A model generated the notes under the pieces. That model was given only the letters and a program-made list of their open reading frames with translations. It was not told the DNA's origin and did no database searches. A program made the translations under genes and the position numbers. A stretch of 64,000 nucleotides of DNA. Origin: Pipra filicauda. Its lineage: Eukaryota; Chordata; Aves; Passeriformes; Pipridae. The DNA lies in NCBI RefSeq assembly GCF_003945595.2, contig NW_024103696.1:1860001-1924000 (forward strand). Direction: 5' to 3'. This document shows positions 11,901-25,513 of this stretch, piece after piece. The stretch's first letter is position 1. Every line of letters begins with the position of its first letter.

Positions 11901-14900
11901 GATTGTAAAGGTAAATAAGCTGAGGATCAATTTTCACGGATTAACTTGCAAATCTGGGGAGACAGCCCACACAGAAAAAAATGAAAAATCATGGAATACT
12001 TGTCCATGTGATAAATAATATAAACAATAGTGAAACACATGGTCTTATATGGTTAATTTGAGGAAAAATAAAAAGAAAAACAAAATCGAGTTTACTAAAC
12101 TGCCAGTTAACTAGATCTTGAAAGATGAAATGTATCTACCAGGAAATAATTTCGAAAAACAAATTACTTGCTTTCTTGACCTTGTATCGAATTGCTTCTA
12201 TTTCTCAGTTTATACAAGGTCCCTGTGCTCTAGTACATTGTGTACCTCTTTCCTGGTATATCTGGGGCATATCTTCTCTTCAAACCAACAGTACTCATAT
12301 CTGAATAATCATTTCAACATTGTTGGTTCTTCTCATAATTATCAGAGATTATTTATCTGTCAAAATGACTCCCCTGCATATTGTCTTTGGCATTTGTTTT
12401 GCCCTGCATAAGTAGAAATAGTGCAATAGTAAAATAGGCTTTTATTTTCTTTTACATTTCAAGAAACCACGTTACCTCTGAGTAGATTGATCCATACTCA
12501 GAGTACAGTGTTGTATTTTCTTAATGAAAGCTGTTTAATCATTCAGAAAGAAGTTTCCATATTTTTTTCTGTCTTTTATGTAGCTGTTCCCAAGTGTTGG
12601 TAAGGGGCAAATGAAATTACTCCATTCAAATGAAATTACTCCAGACATCATGTTATATGTTTATTGCATCATTTAGTTTAAAAAATGTAAACGTGTCAGC
12701 TGTGTGGCACACTGTCATCTTTTACATTTGACAAATGTTTGTGTCAGAAAAGAGTTACAATATTTACAAATGTTTCAAAACATTTTTGGTATCAAAATTC
12801 AAATGCTTCATTCAGTGTACCTACTATATTTGCCTCTAACCTTTCTCTTTCTTCATTTTAAAGAGAATTGAAATTAAAAGTCAATAGCAAAACATGAGTC
12901 AATGTCAGTCTATGAAGTCAATAGAGTTGCTGTTGTCTTTGACAATCTTCATCTTCCCCAAAACATTGCTGAGCAAAGGAAGCCCAAGCAGAACGAGCAA
13001 AAAGTACCAATGTCAAGCAGGGTTTCTTGAATCTGCTTGTCATGTCTAATGGCTTTCATGACAATATTTCATCTGTAATTTCCAAACTTTCTTCTTTGTC
13101 ACCCTTAAAATATGTACTTTACTTCTCCAATATAGCTCAAATTTAATAAAGAAAATATTGCATTAAAGACAGAAAATTTTTTACTCTCTTTTTATCAATT
13201 TGAATGATCTTAGTGGTTTTGAAAGAGCAAAAAAATAAACAACTAAATTTAATAATAAATGATACCCAGTGTAAGTTCAAAATGTCTGTAAGAAGTTGAG
13301 GTGTTTCATGTTATATCTGTAAGATATTTAACACAGGAAGTAAAAATAACTCAGGCAGCAAAAGTCACACTTGCAGCTGACTGCACTGCACAGTGTCTTC
13401 AAGCTGTTGTTCTTTCTGTTTCACACAATGGCTCAGCTTAGGCAGCAAAAAGATGTGATGATTTTCCTCTAAAAAAAGATATGTGCATTCAGATCCCTAA
13501 ATATTAAGAATTATCAAAGCTCAGGTTCTCTTGGGAATTCGTTTGCCATTTACCTCTTACACAGAAAGTAGAATCTGTACCTTTTTCCTTTAATGCTTAA
13601 TTTGAAGCTAGAGATACATGTTCAAAGTCAGGCCATCCTCAGTAAACATGCAGATTTATTCCAGGTATGATTTTACTTTTTCTAGGAAGATAATTCCATA
13701 CTCCCATGACCATTTTTCCATTATTGTACAAAAGTTACTTTCACCTTCTATGGGAATTAGCTGAAGTTTTCCAATTACTTTAATGGCAGTGAACAAGGAT
13801 GTATCTATCAGCCAGCATTAACCAAGAGAAGATCTTTTGATTTCTCATGGCTACAAACATATCAAATATTCTATTTTTTTAGGGGAAGCATGTTCATTCT
13901 TCAGGCTAAGGTTTTCTCTCAACACTTTAGGTACCATTTGCAAAACAGAACATTTTTTACATTCTCAAAAATATCTCTGGGATGCGAACAGCTGCAATAA
14001 ACTCAGTATTTACAGACACTTTCAGATCTCAGCTGAGGGTTTTCTTCTAGGATTTAGATGTTAAAACATTGGCATTGAAGGTAAAAGTCTGTCCTTGCTC
14101 TGTCTGAGAATGCCGTTTACCTAAATACAGATCAGATGAGATTGGCATTTTTGAGGTGGATATTTAGTGGAGTGATTCCTTTTTTTCCTGCAGGATAAAT
14201 ATGATGGTGCCTCTCAAAGCTGTCACATGACCTGCATGAGAGCTGTATAAAAGGTGCAAAATTGTATCACTGGTATGACTGTTGCAAAAAAATCAATTAC
14301 AGGAGAGGCAAAAACAGCAGTGGAATGAGCACTGTGTCACTTCATATCCTTGGCAGAGAGATGACTTTTAACACCCTAGGTAAGTTGTGTTATTGCACAT
14401 GTCATCAAGAGTCATAACAATGTCTTATATTTAACTGACAAACCTCCAACTCCTTACTGAGCATTTAAGAAGGGTGAATACAACTATATCAGCAGGGAAA
14501 GGCTGTCATCTGACAAACTGACTTTCCTACTGAAAAAGACATATGAAATGTATCAAGATGACTATTTTCTGCAGATAGCTTATAGTTCTCTGAGAAAGGT
14601 ATAAAATGTGACCATATTATTCTGCAGCCTTCCTTCTTTTTATGTGTCCACTTCTCAGAGCAGGTGTCACCTGTCTTTCCCAGATGGTACACCAACCTAT
14701 ATTTTTCTTTCCTTAATAAGAATTTAAACACACCAACAACAAGTCAACATGAGCTTGCAGAGACTGACTCTGATTCAAAATACTACTGATGTGATGATTC
14801 TCAAGTATTTTTTCTATGTCTGATACAAGCTCTCCTGGATAACAACAATGTAGGTATTCAGGTTAATACTGTGTTTCGGAGATGTTTATCTCATCTGTCA

Positions 14901-15059
14901 ACCCCATCCCATCTTGAAAAACAACAGAGGCAAAGAATTGTTTGTGTCAGTACATCTCCTGTGAGACACCTAATGAGAAGGAAAGCCTTAAGAGAATCCC
15001 TTGCTGAATGGTTTCAGATAATGTTATTATTTGGCTTTTGATTTGTGTCAATGTATTTT
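6000..15059. other. Long AT-rich stretch without recognised genes
   Basis: About 9 kb without a recognisable coding exon or RNA gene. Between 6190 and 6470 the text is more structured, with TATAAATA followed closely by AATAAAG near 6428-6450. This could be the end of an old LTR or a chance arrangement. A direct repeat of caaatgaaattactcca lies at 12608-12624 and 12627-12643. GT-rich simple sequence occurs near 6913-6965 and 9510-9560. The remaining sequence shows nothing I can name. Confidence 0.5.
12608..12643. repeat. 17-bp direct repeat, two copies
   Basis: The word caaatgaaattactcca occurs twice, separated by two bases. A small local duplication of unknown origin. Confidence 0.85.
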
Positions 15060-16035
15060 TTTCTAGTCAGGACATGGTAAGGTCTGTAAGTTCACCCTCA
15101 AATCTTTCAAGTCCCTGAGCTGTTGTCAGAGTCTCTGGGAAGGAAGCATTACCCCAGCACTGAGGAAGACACATTTAGAAACTACTTAATAACTGGCTTT
15201 GAGACCAGATGGACGTATCTGAGGGAGCTGACCTTCAGCATTGCAAGGCCCCTGTTTATCCTTTCTGAAGGGTCATCATAACTGATGACATTTCTCAAGA
15301 CTCGAAAAAGGAAAATATCACCCCCATCTTCAGGAAGGGTAATAAAAAGGATTAGGGGAATTACAGAAGTAACTTCAGTCTTTGGGAAGATTAATCCCAG
15401 AAAAATCCTCCTGTAAATCCTTTCCAAGACAATGAAGAACATGAAGGTGATTTGGAACAGTCAATATGGATTTACCTGGGCCAAGCAACATCTGAAACTA
15501 TGCGGTACCTTCATATGATGAAATGACTGGCTCAGTGCAAAAGGAGAGCAATGGATAACCTTTATTCTATTTTAAACAAGGCATGGTCTTCCACTGTGTT
15601 CTTTTATCCAGACAAGGGAGATGTGGGCTGCAAAGTAGGTAGAAAACTGATTGGACCACAGGGCTCAAAGATTTGTTATCCAGTTGGTGGCAAGTTAGTA
15701 GTGACATCGTTTAGACTGTTAACATTAGTATTAATGGTCTGGAAGATAAGACCAAAGATGCCATTAGTGAGTCTGCAGATGATAGTAAGTTGGAGTAAAT
15801 AGCTGATACAGTGGAGAGTATGGCTGGTATTCAAAAGTATCAAATGGGCTGGATAAATGTGCAGAAAGAAAGATATAGTTCAACAATGTAAGATCTTGCA
15901 GCTGGGACAGAATAGCACCATGCAAGAAGAAAAGCTGGGGACCCACCAGATAAAAGGCAGCTTTGCAGGAAAGCAGCCAGATTCCAGGTAGACAAATGGA
16001 ATGTAACTCAGCAGAGCACCCTTGCAAAGGACTAT
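15060..16035 (+). mobile_element. Ancient, heavily decayed CR1 LINE fragment
   Basis: Plus-strand sequence follows the order of a CR1 reverse-transcriptase region. An equivalent of 'FRKGNK.D.GNYR' is seen around 15330-15370. The 'GNSQ.GFT' region lies near 15450-15480. Around 15740-15800 there is 'INGLEDK...SADDSK'-like DNA (attaatggtctggaagata, then tctgcagatgatagtaag). The 'FNN..CKILQLGQN' region and 'LGTH' follow near 15870-15945. Many stops and indels break the frame, so it encodes nothing. The divergence suggests an old CR1 subfamily. The 3' tail is missing. Confidence 0.75.
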
Positions 16036-19000
16036 GAGATCATGTAGAAAAAGTGCTCTTCTTTAAATGGGGGAGGGGGGAAAGGGGAGAAAAAGAGTTA
16101 TTAAATGAAAGGTTTCAAATAAATGCTATGTTTCAGACTAGCAAAATAAAATAGATAAGGCTCTCATTTCTTCATGATAACTTTAACTCTATTAATTTAA
16201 TAGTCAGTTTATGACTTCTGGTACATAAAAACAAGGTAAAATACAGCTCTGTGCTCCAGAATAAATAAATAATGTAACATAGTGAAATTACGTATCTAGC
16301 TGTATAGACATAGACTTTGTTATTTTTCAAGAAAATAATATGCTTACTCTCCCTGGATGATATTTCCAAATTTCTTGTTGAAACATCTATATTCAGGCAA
16401 AGATGGTTCCTCTGTAAGCAAGACTTTGCAGGTGCCATTATAGGGTTTCCTGGAGATAGAAAGCATATGGTTTGAATGACAAAGAGCTATGAAAAAAGAG
16501 GTATCATAGGTTAAAGTCACAGATAGTGCTCTATCCCAAAAAAACGTGGATGGAAAAGTTCCTCAAATGTTTTACCACTTCACAGTTATTATGTACGATT
16601 GCTGAGCTACTGATCCTAGTTATGTTTTAGTTCTTACTACTTAAACTTTCAAAGAATAATATTTTTAATTCAAATTTTAATATTTGTGTGAGCAAAATTA
16701 AATTTAGGCCCATTTTAACAAAACTATAAACTACTCTGCTTACTAATGTGCTTTTGTTTCTTGTGGTATGTGTATATGACAGCTGGATAGAGCAAACAAG
16801 AATTGTCCTGCAAGGCCATTGTTGTGAAAATTGTTATGACTCATGGTAACTTTCAGATTACTTTGGAAGATTGTTTTAAAATTATACGCTGAGCAAAGCA
16901 TCATGTTATAACTCCCTAGTATGAGAGCTACCTATATAGAGACTATATGGAAACTTGACTCTTTGGTAAACATGGAGCATTCGAAGACATGTATAATAAG
17001 CATCAGCTCAAATAGGTCTGAGGGCTGTTTTCAATTTTAGTAGATAATTTTACATTCAGTCTAAGTTTAGACTGCAAACTTACAACAGGAGCCCACACTT
17101 GTAGTTTACAAAGTGGGATCTACGATATAGGTTGTAAAGTGCAGGTATTTGCAAATACATCTTTGCACATGGTAATTTTTACTGCTTAGGACTAATAATT
17201 TTCATGATGCAATAATCATTGACTAGCTCTATGCAGGCCACATCTGATTTGAAAACCATTGGGTTAGTAAATTGAAGAATATTTCACATCTGTCTCATGC
17301 TCCATGGAAAAAAACAGTTTCCAGAGCTCATGACCTTACATTTTTTCCAATGAACGAGGTGTAATTAAAACCTGAAAGTTTAATTTTCTGAGTTTTTTTT
17401 TTTTCCCAGCTAAAAGATTTAAATTTGAGCAGAATAATTTTTAGCAACTTAGGAAGAAAAGCTGAGCACTTTCACATTATCTTAAGTACTGCTTATGAGA
17501 GAAAATATTTTTAGTTCTGGAAACAAAATATACTCTTTTGGTGGAAGAAGCCTATGTCTTTAAAGTCACAAACTGTCATTCATAGAGAGAAGAAATGCTG
17601 GTTTCACATATTCAAAATCACTCACATAGATGTGTAAAGTGAGCCTTCTAGAAGACTGGCAGACTGCCTTTAAAAAGAAAAGAACTAAGGAGAGATGTGT
17701 TTTTTACATGTTTTGTTCAGCTTGTTTCTTGAAAAACTTCATAAATGACTATAAGAAGTCTACCACATACATTTGAACTCATATATTTTATTTAATTTCA
17801 AATTAACTTTTTATGATTTTTTTTGTGTGATAAGGTATTTATGTTTCTCCTGTTCACACCACTTCCCCGCATTTCTACAATCTTTTTGTGGAAAATACAA
17901 TGAAAATAGAATTGAAATGGACACCTTCATACCTGAATACAATGAGTGTGCTCCATTTCAAAACAGACATCTGTAGTTGTACCACTGTAATATATTCTGG
18001 TGTAGACATTGCATAATGGGTATGAAATTGTATTTCAGTTCATATAAGGAAATTAAAGTAAAAGTAAAAGTAATGCATTTTATTCCCATCTTCAAATATA
18101 TAAAATACTAATTTAGGTGATAGTTTCTTGTCAAGAAATTTGCCTGGATTTGAAGACTCCCATTAATCTCTAGTTTTACTGGAGCCATATTAAAGAACAT
18201 GATACTCACCCCACTCCCAATACCAGGCATACTGAACAACTATTGACCTTAAACTTTATATATCTTCTCATACTTGACAATTTTCTTCCAAGAGGTTCCA
18301 TTAATTCTTTTTAGATGAAAAAAGAAGCATAATACAATTCATATTTGAAAATTTTGTGTGGTGAAATGCAGTTGTCATTTTGTTATTTTAATTATCCTTC
18401 ACTGCTGAAAGATTAGGGAAGAAAAAAATCTATTGCATGTTCTGTGTTAATCTAATGCACACGAATATGTTACTGATTCTGAATCTGATTCAACTCCCTT
18501 TAAGCTGGGTATATAGACAACCACTCATTTCAAAGAATTTGGATTGACCCAGTATTTGCAATGGAAAACTGTGGACATAATCATTCCAAGCTGAAGTAAA
18601 TAGACATCTTTAGTGTTTAAATCTGATTTAACTTAGATACAATTTTTCCCCAAAAAATGTGAAGAATAATCCCTGTTGTCAATTTTGTATTAATTTAACA
18701 GGAAAGGTATTAGATGTTAGAGTTACTAAGCATATATAAGGAAATAAAGGAAAATAAAATAGTTAAATGAAATTAGCTAGATGATTTTAAGACTCTTCTT
18801 AGTGTTTCTCTCAGCATCAAGTCAATGTTTGTCAGAAAATGTTAGACGAGCTACACAAAAATAGCTCATCAAAATAATTTGGACCCTAGAAATATCAAAG
18901 ATTCTGTTAAATGTCAAAATTATTGGAATAAGCCCTACATGTATGATGCAGTAGAATTACGGGCTATTTTTTCCTTTTTCATAAATTCTGATCTTTATTT

Positions 19001-22000
19001 TTTGATGGAATTTCTTCCAACCCTGTGTAGTTAATGAAGTTTTATTCATTAGAACAATTTAGTCCCCAAATACTCAACCTGATTTATAAAGAAACACTTC
19101 AGAAAGAACTAATCTAACTAACATGGTTTCCTGATTTTTTAATCAAATTTCTTTCTCCCAGTTTTGTACAGGTCACTAATAAAATACTGAGTCTTGACTC
19201 TAGCCATGAAAATTAATCTGAAGAAAAAAATGCTGCAAATCCAGCCCATTTATATTTTGCTATTAAACTCTGTGAGTTGCAAAGAGTTACTAGATAATTT
19301 ATTGTGGAGTGACTGAAACTAGAAGAGCAATAAGCAGAATGAATTATTCATTTGTAAGTTTATGATAAAGCAGCTACAATTCAACTGCTCTTCTGTACTG
19401 AGTTGATACTGACTGCAGACAATATATTATCAGTACTGGATGCTGATATATGGAGATCAGTCATCTGAAAAATAATGTATCTATTGTGATCAATGGAATT
19501 GTCATGAATTATTGTAAACAGAGTGGTCCATTCAAGATGCTTAATGTTTTGGCACTCAGCTGTACCTTACCATTAGAAGGTAGACTAGCTTAAAAGAAAA
19601 TAGGTTAATCATTCCACTTTAACTCCTCCATCACTAAAGTAGTTTAAAGTTACCAAAAATCTGTATCATACTTCCTAGATAAGTTATAACACAATATTGG
19701 AACCTTTACTTTTTTTTTTTAGGGAGTGTATGCCTACATTCAGATGCATGTAAATAAATTAAAATACAAATTATAATAAATTAAAAATGCATATGAACAT
19801 TGACAATAATACATGGTAATACCTAATTTTCAGTTAACAGTTTAATTTTGAGTGTCTGCTATACCTTAAAATAATTATGCACAGTATGATCGGGTATCTA
19901 ACAAAAAGCAGCAGCCTTCAAATAGCTTAACAGCCACATGAGTCCAGTAACACAGAGGATGACTGACCACATGCTCTTTCCTCCTGTGCCCTTGCACATT
20001 CTACAAATAATATTATGTAGCTGTTCATTCAAACAGTCTATACATGCTAAAACATAATCAAGGTTTTGTAAATGTATGATTATCTGTCTTGGGAATTTAT
20101 AGAAATGCATTCGCTGCCAGTATTAAAGAGTGTAGTGCTCAGTTCTTCAAAACAAATCCACAAAACTTCTGAAATTAATCAGCCTGAAAGCCAAATGAAT
20201 CCCTTGGTTTGATTCTTTCCATGTTGAAGATCCTTGATTTGATTCATGTCAGATTTTCATTTAATGGTTTGAAGGAATAAAAGAGGGAGATGTGCCAGAC
20301 AATGGCTATCATTCATTGCTCTGACAAATTTAATTCCTGGAATAAATGAATAGCTTTTACACTGAACCTTGAAGCACCTGGCTGTATTTTGACTTTGTAT
20401 TGCCCTCCTGATGTTTAACAATGAAATCTTTCTGTCTTTCTTAGGAGGCTCACATTTTAAAATAAAAATAGGATGACCAATATTATACTGTACTCCTTAT
20501 TTATTTTTTCTTTTCTTCTTTTGGTATCTTCTGTTAGTTCTATAAAGGCTGCTGTGGAAGTGTTTTATTTTGCATTTGTTAATCAAGCATTGGAATGCAG
20601 CACAAGTATCATAAACAAAAAATTAATTACTGAGTACATTTTATCTCCTTTCAGGAGTGTTTTTGTTATGTAAAACACTCAATTACATTTGCACTTTTTA
20701 CAGAATGCTCAGCTGTTGTGTAGCAATTCTTTGGTTGTTTAGTGATATAATTTCCTAACAGCTAATAAAGGAACATTCAACAACTGAACCAGGCACTCAA
20801 TTTAGATAGGAGCATCCCAATTATTTGCACTTTTTTGGCAGGTAGGCAGCTGTGTAGGCTGCTTTTGCCTTCTGGCTTTCATAATATTTGTTTAAAACCT
20901 TTGTTAGTTTCTCCCTTTTCTAGTAGTCCATTGTCTTTTTCTCTCTACTCATGCATGATGAGCTTCACTGATGAACACAAAGCCTGTTAAAATCCAGGTT
21001 TAAAAGAGAAAAAAATATCCTTTTATTAGTCTGTCTCACATGCCTGTTCATTATCCTTGACTGATTTCCATTCAAACACTATAGCTTTTCTAAATGTCAC
21101 ATCCAAGTTGGTGAAACAGGCTACTCTTGTAGCTCTTGTTTTTGCAGTTTCTCTTTTTTCTTGTTAATAAGGGGTCTAACATTCCTGACTCCATGTATGT
21201 GACAAATTTTACTGATTTTTTTTTTAATCCAAGCTCATCTTTGTAATTGTATATTTAAACCATGGACATCAAGTGTTTTATTATCTTCTCTTTTGACCAG
21301 TTTCACCAGAAAGACACATTCCCTTTCAGTTTGATGGTGAAAGGAGAAATATGGACAACTGGATTTCTGATCATCTCAGTTTTCAGTGCTTATCACACAG
21401 ATCATTTCTTAATATTAGTTTCCTTATTATTCTAGATGTGTTATAAACACTAAATGAGACGGGCAAGACTTGATTACTTTAAAGAGCTGTCTGCCATATA
21501 CAGTAGGTACAAGGAAAAGGATACAGATTCCTCACAGATCAAACAGATCTGCAAAAAGCCGTGCTTACACCAAGAGCCTAACTTTATATATTGTAAAAGA
21601 CACAATAGTGCTTAAAGTCACTTATCATCCAAAAATTCAAGAAAGATCTGTATCCATTCTGCCTATACTTAGACACCTCACTGAGATTCTGAAATTCACA
21701 TATAGCTTTCCTTGTGTAGTGGAGAGTAATAGGCATTTCTAGAAATCTTCCTACAACTAAAATTTTTTGTTTGTTTGACTGGGTTTCATTTTTCATAATA
21801 CCTCTTCACATCTGGGAATTAAATATTGACTATAGTGGTACATTGTAAGATACAGATTCAAGAGTCTTAGAGGTATTTTCTGCTCCTCTTCAAGTTTCTA
21901 CTCGGTATCATATTGAGGAACTTCATTGTGGAATTCATTTTAATGTGATGTCTAAACCACTAAAGATAATGTGAGCATTCTATATAATATATATTTTTTA

Positions 22001-22708
22001 TTTAATCATCCTGAGATGAGAAAGCAATTTACACTATAAATAAGAATTAATCTCTTTCACCGTGACAAAGCAATCATATCATGTTTTTTTTACCTAATGA
22101 ATTCAAAAGAGAGGTTGAAGGAAACACTTTATTTCCACCTTCTGAACATTCTCAACTCTTTCTTTTATGAAGTAAGCATAAATTAAATTAAAGGGAACCA
22201 AGTGCTAAAATAATCCGGTATTAGAATTTAAACTACATGTGATTCTTAGCTTAACTCTTGTTAGGACTTCATTTAGCTGCAAAAAATGCCATACAACAGT
22301 CCAATACCTGCTACAAACTTCTCAATTTGAGTGGATTTACTTTGGATTTGCTCTTGTCTAACTGAGAAAATCCAACAGCACAGCATAACAGGATTTGTCT
22401 TCTACACAAAACAAATGCCACAAGTATTTTGAAATTTTATCTTAAATATTTTCATGTAATAATACATTTTTAAGGTATCAGTTTTATAAACATGCATTAT
22501 TTTAACATTTCATGTTGATGCATATATTGCAATTAACCTTGGATGAGAAAGAAAATAGAGGTCTTAATTGATCTCTGACTGATTTTTGTGCAAACATTTC
22601 AACCTTGCAAAAGGTGCATGAAAATCACTATTTTGACATGGTCCAGCCTTACTTTACCTGAATACATAGTCTTTCCATCAATATATACAACTACCCAAAG
22701 AAGTATGG
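16036..22708. other. AT-rich DNA, no recognised gene
   Basis: Nearly 7 kb without a recognisable exon, RNA gene or transposon family. Frames at 16172-16438, 17773-17976, 19898-20110, 20473-20673 and 21470-21796 are short, biased to hydrophobic residues, and resemble no protein I know. T-runs occur at 17393-17404 and 19711-19720. Confidence 0.5.
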
Positions 22709-23264
22709 TGTACTGGTTTTGGCTTGGGTAAACTTAATTTTCATGACAGTAGCTATTACAGGGCTGCGTTTTGGATTTCTGTTGAACACAGAGTTGATAA
22801 TATAGAGACAGTTTTGTTATTGCCAAGCAGGACTTACACAGAACCAAGGCTTTGTCTGCTTTTCATACTTCCACACTGGCGAGGAAGTTGGGGGTGCATG
22901 TGAGGTTGGGAGGAGATACGGCCAGGAGAGGTGACATCATGCTCAGTATACAAAGTGGGGGGAAGAAAGAGAAAGGAGGAACATTTGGAGTGATGGCGTT
23001 TGTCTTCTCAAGTAACTGTAATGCTTAGTGGGGCCCTGCTCTCCTGAAAATTGCTGAACACCTGCCTGCCCACGGGAAGCAGTGAATTAATTCTCTTTTT
23101 TGCTGCTTGCCTATGTGGCTTTTGCTTCCCTATTAAACTGTCTTTATCTCAACATGGGAGTTTTGTAGCTTTTACTCTTCTGATTCTCTCATCAGTCTTA
23201 CTACTGAGGGAGGGAGTGAGTGGCAACGCAGGACTTGGTTGCTGACTGGGGTTAAACCACAACA
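22709..23264 (+). mobile_element. ERVL-type solo LTR with exact 5-bp target-site duplication
   Basis: The element begins TGTACTGGTTTTGGCTTGGG at 22709 and ends GGGGTTAAACCACAACA at 23264, so it has TG...CA ends. It is flanked by TATGG at 22704-22708 and again at 23265-23269. A 5-bp duplication is characteristic of ERVL and gammaretrovirus-like elements. The whole length is recognisable as a widespread avian ERVL LTR. It carries a TATACAA promoter box near 22947, a conserved 'gtgatggcgtttgtcttc' block, an ATTAAA polyadenylation signal at 23132-23137, and 'ctgtctttatctcaac' in the U5 side. There is no internal retroviral sequence, so two LTRs have recombined to leave one. The frame at 23051-23245 lies inside it and is not a gene. 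Confidence 0.95.
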
Positions 23265-23269
23265 TATGG

Positions 23270-24834
23270 CAATCAGTAACAAGAAATCATAAAAAACTCT
23301 ATCAAGTATTATCACCTTCAAGCATTGCTGTATATACTTTGGTGATGTTGATAATGTTTTCTGAATGTGGATTATAGCCATACTTCAACAACATGTGTAA
23401 AGACTTGTGCAATATGAACTATATTAGCACTTAATTTAACAATGTTCTTTATAATATTAAGAATGGGACTTTCACATTACTTTTGACCAAAAAGGGTGCA
23501 TTTCTATTATCCCCAAGGCAAAATCTCTGATAAAGACTTCTTTTACATCCCTTGTATTTAAAATAATGTATTTTATTGTTAAAAATGAATTAAAAATGTT
23601 ATTTCATGCTACCCTGTAGAGCTTCCATTTTCTAGTATTTTTATAAGAGTCAACTGATAGGTGTTATTCTAAGTTAATACATAAGAAGTACATGTATGAT
23701 TATGTGTAACTTCTCTAAGTAAAAGAAAAATAAGAAAAGGTTTTAAACAGATCTAGCTCCTCAGAAAAATAATGGAAAAAATATGTAATAAACCTATTTC
23801 AAGCAGTCTTCAAAAATTAGCTTTCCTTGTATCTTTTTTTCAGACTTTTCTCAGTGGTGTTTTGTGGCTCCTTTTCAGAACAGAGAAAAAACAAACAAAC
23901 AAAAACTAAACCCCCAACCGTATAGTAAATTGTAAAGCTTATGGAAGCAATGATTGAAAAGTAGTGTTCTCTCTGTGCATTGGACAGTGAGTGTTCACTT
24001 CATACATCATTTATAACTAGTTTCAGAGACTTCACCAAGTCAGTAAAAACCTTTTAGACAATGTATATGTTTGCTCTGAATGTTAAAACCTTCACTTTAT
24101 TTTTAATTTAAAATTTTCATTAAACCCCTGATTTTCAGATGAAAACCTTAAATAGGTTAACACAGCCTTGCTTGCCTCAGGATTAGTCATAGCCTTAAAA
24201 TGTGGGTGTATATTTAGTTTTTCAGGAAGCTGGGAAAAAAACCACTTTCCTAATTTTTTTTTAGTGTAGTGACAGGCTGTTCTCCATGGTGAAAAAAAGA
24301 GGTATGGAGGAATGATTTAAAGCATTTTTTTTTAAAGTAGACCCACATAAAAACAAGCTACTCTTTGCAATTTTAAGAACTAGTCTACACTGCCACCTAC
24401 ATAGCAACCTAAGAAATAATTTTCTTTCAAGAAAACTTGAATTTTTGCCAAAATTAATCTTTGACTTGTATTTATTTTAAGTTTTTGTTCCAGGTTTTCA
24501 AGTTCTCTCCTGACTTGAACCTTAACATGCTGGATTACCACGTGTCTCCCAGTCTTGGTAACATTAGTTATAGGTTTGTCTCCTCTCTTCTTTCTATACA
24601 TTTGTTAAAAATTTTCCCAGTTATTATATAAACAATCACTTTGTTCTTGTTTTTAAATTCTACTGTAAGCCTGGTTTAATAGAAGAGATACAACCTGATC
24701 ATCCCATGCAGGCTTAAATCTGCCCTAGGAATACTATCAAATCTGGAGCACAAACTGGACTATTGGAATGGCATAGCACTGAGTTGATAGCACGATCTCC
24801 AGCACTATTTTAATTCCATCCAACCAGTAATCTC
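23270..24834. other. AT-rich DNA, no recognised gene
   Basis: A/T runs, and an aaacaaacaaacaaaaac tract near 23889-23906. No coding or RNA feature supported. Confidence 0.55.
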
Positions 24835-25067
24835 TCACGCAAGGCTTAGGCTCAGCTGGGGGGTTGGTGTCTGGGGGAAGGACCAGGTGTAAGCATGTTT
24901 TGTCTCATACGTTCTGACTGTTGCGACAGGAAAGTTGTGATTCGAGGAGAGGGTTCCGTGAAGGTGGGGCAGTCCTGTTCTGAGCCAACTTCCTGCTCCA
25001 CCCTGAGGCTCATGCCAGTTGTGTGTGTGTCCCCTGACCCTCTCCTGACTCACTTCCTGGAGGAGGG
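24835..25067. other. GC-rich segment of unknown origin, left part
   Basis: Composition changes sharply here from AT-rich to GC-rich, directly next to the LTR at 25068. Because that LTR appears to be flanked by its own target duplication, this segment is probably older DNA that the LTR landed in, perhaps another retroviral remnant that resumes at 25514. A 201-codon minus-strand frame (24835-25440) runs from the LTR into this segment; it has no recognisable domain and spans an insertion boundary, so I do not call it a gene. Confidence 0.4.
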
Positions 25068-25513
25068 TGCCACGGTCCGAGGGGGGATGGGGCCGTGACA
25101 CAGCATGGATGGGTTCGGGAGTCAAGGCAGAGGTGCAAATGGAATACTTTATTGAGGTGTCCAGAGGTTTTATGGGTTTCAGGCGGGGAAAGGGCCAGAA
25201 CATGGGATAGAGCATGAGACAGACAAATGGGGGAACAAATCGGGATAGGAGCACAGGCAAAAGAGGGAGGAACATGGGAGGAACCGGGGAAGGAAAGGGC
25301 AAAAGGTCTCCTCTTTGCAGCTTCTCCAGCCAATCAGCAGGGAAGCAGGGAAGTGGACAAGCCTGGGCATGCCTGGGAGATACAAATTCTGGGGAAATAT
25401 ACAACGTGTATATACATAATAACTGTAAAGTCTGTATCATAAAGTCCCTTCAATCGCTGTACATCTTTTTCCACTTCTGAAATTGTTCCCATTCTGATTC
25501 CTGGTCCTTCACA
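25068..25513 (-). mobile_element. ERVK-like LTR, copy 1 of a three-copy family
   Basis: This shares most of its length with the elements at 44935-45379 and 50098-50558. On the minus strand it opens TGTGAAGGACCAGG at 25513 and ends GGACCGTGGCA at 25068. The polyadenylation signal AATAAA lies on the minus strand at 25148-25153, with an ATAAAA box just upstream. The flanks are GGAGGG (25062-25067) and GGAGGA (25514-25519), a 6-bp duplication with one mismatch. Six bases is typical of ERVK and alpharetrovirus-like integration. Like copy 3, it has the extra word TGGCA after GGACC(A/G); copy 2 lacks it. No internal genes are attached. Confidence 0.85.

Noticed and set aside
25062..25072. Primer-binding site and 5' leader of a provirus next to the copy-1 LTR
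   Set aside because: TGGCACCC after the LTR first suggested this, but the near-match of GGAGGG and GGAGGA places a target duplication there, and copy 3 has the same TGGCA directly against its duplication.
24835..25440. 201-codon minus-strand open frame
   Set aside because: It crosses an LTR insertion boundary, has no recognisable domain, and owes its length to GC-rich, stop-poor sequence.
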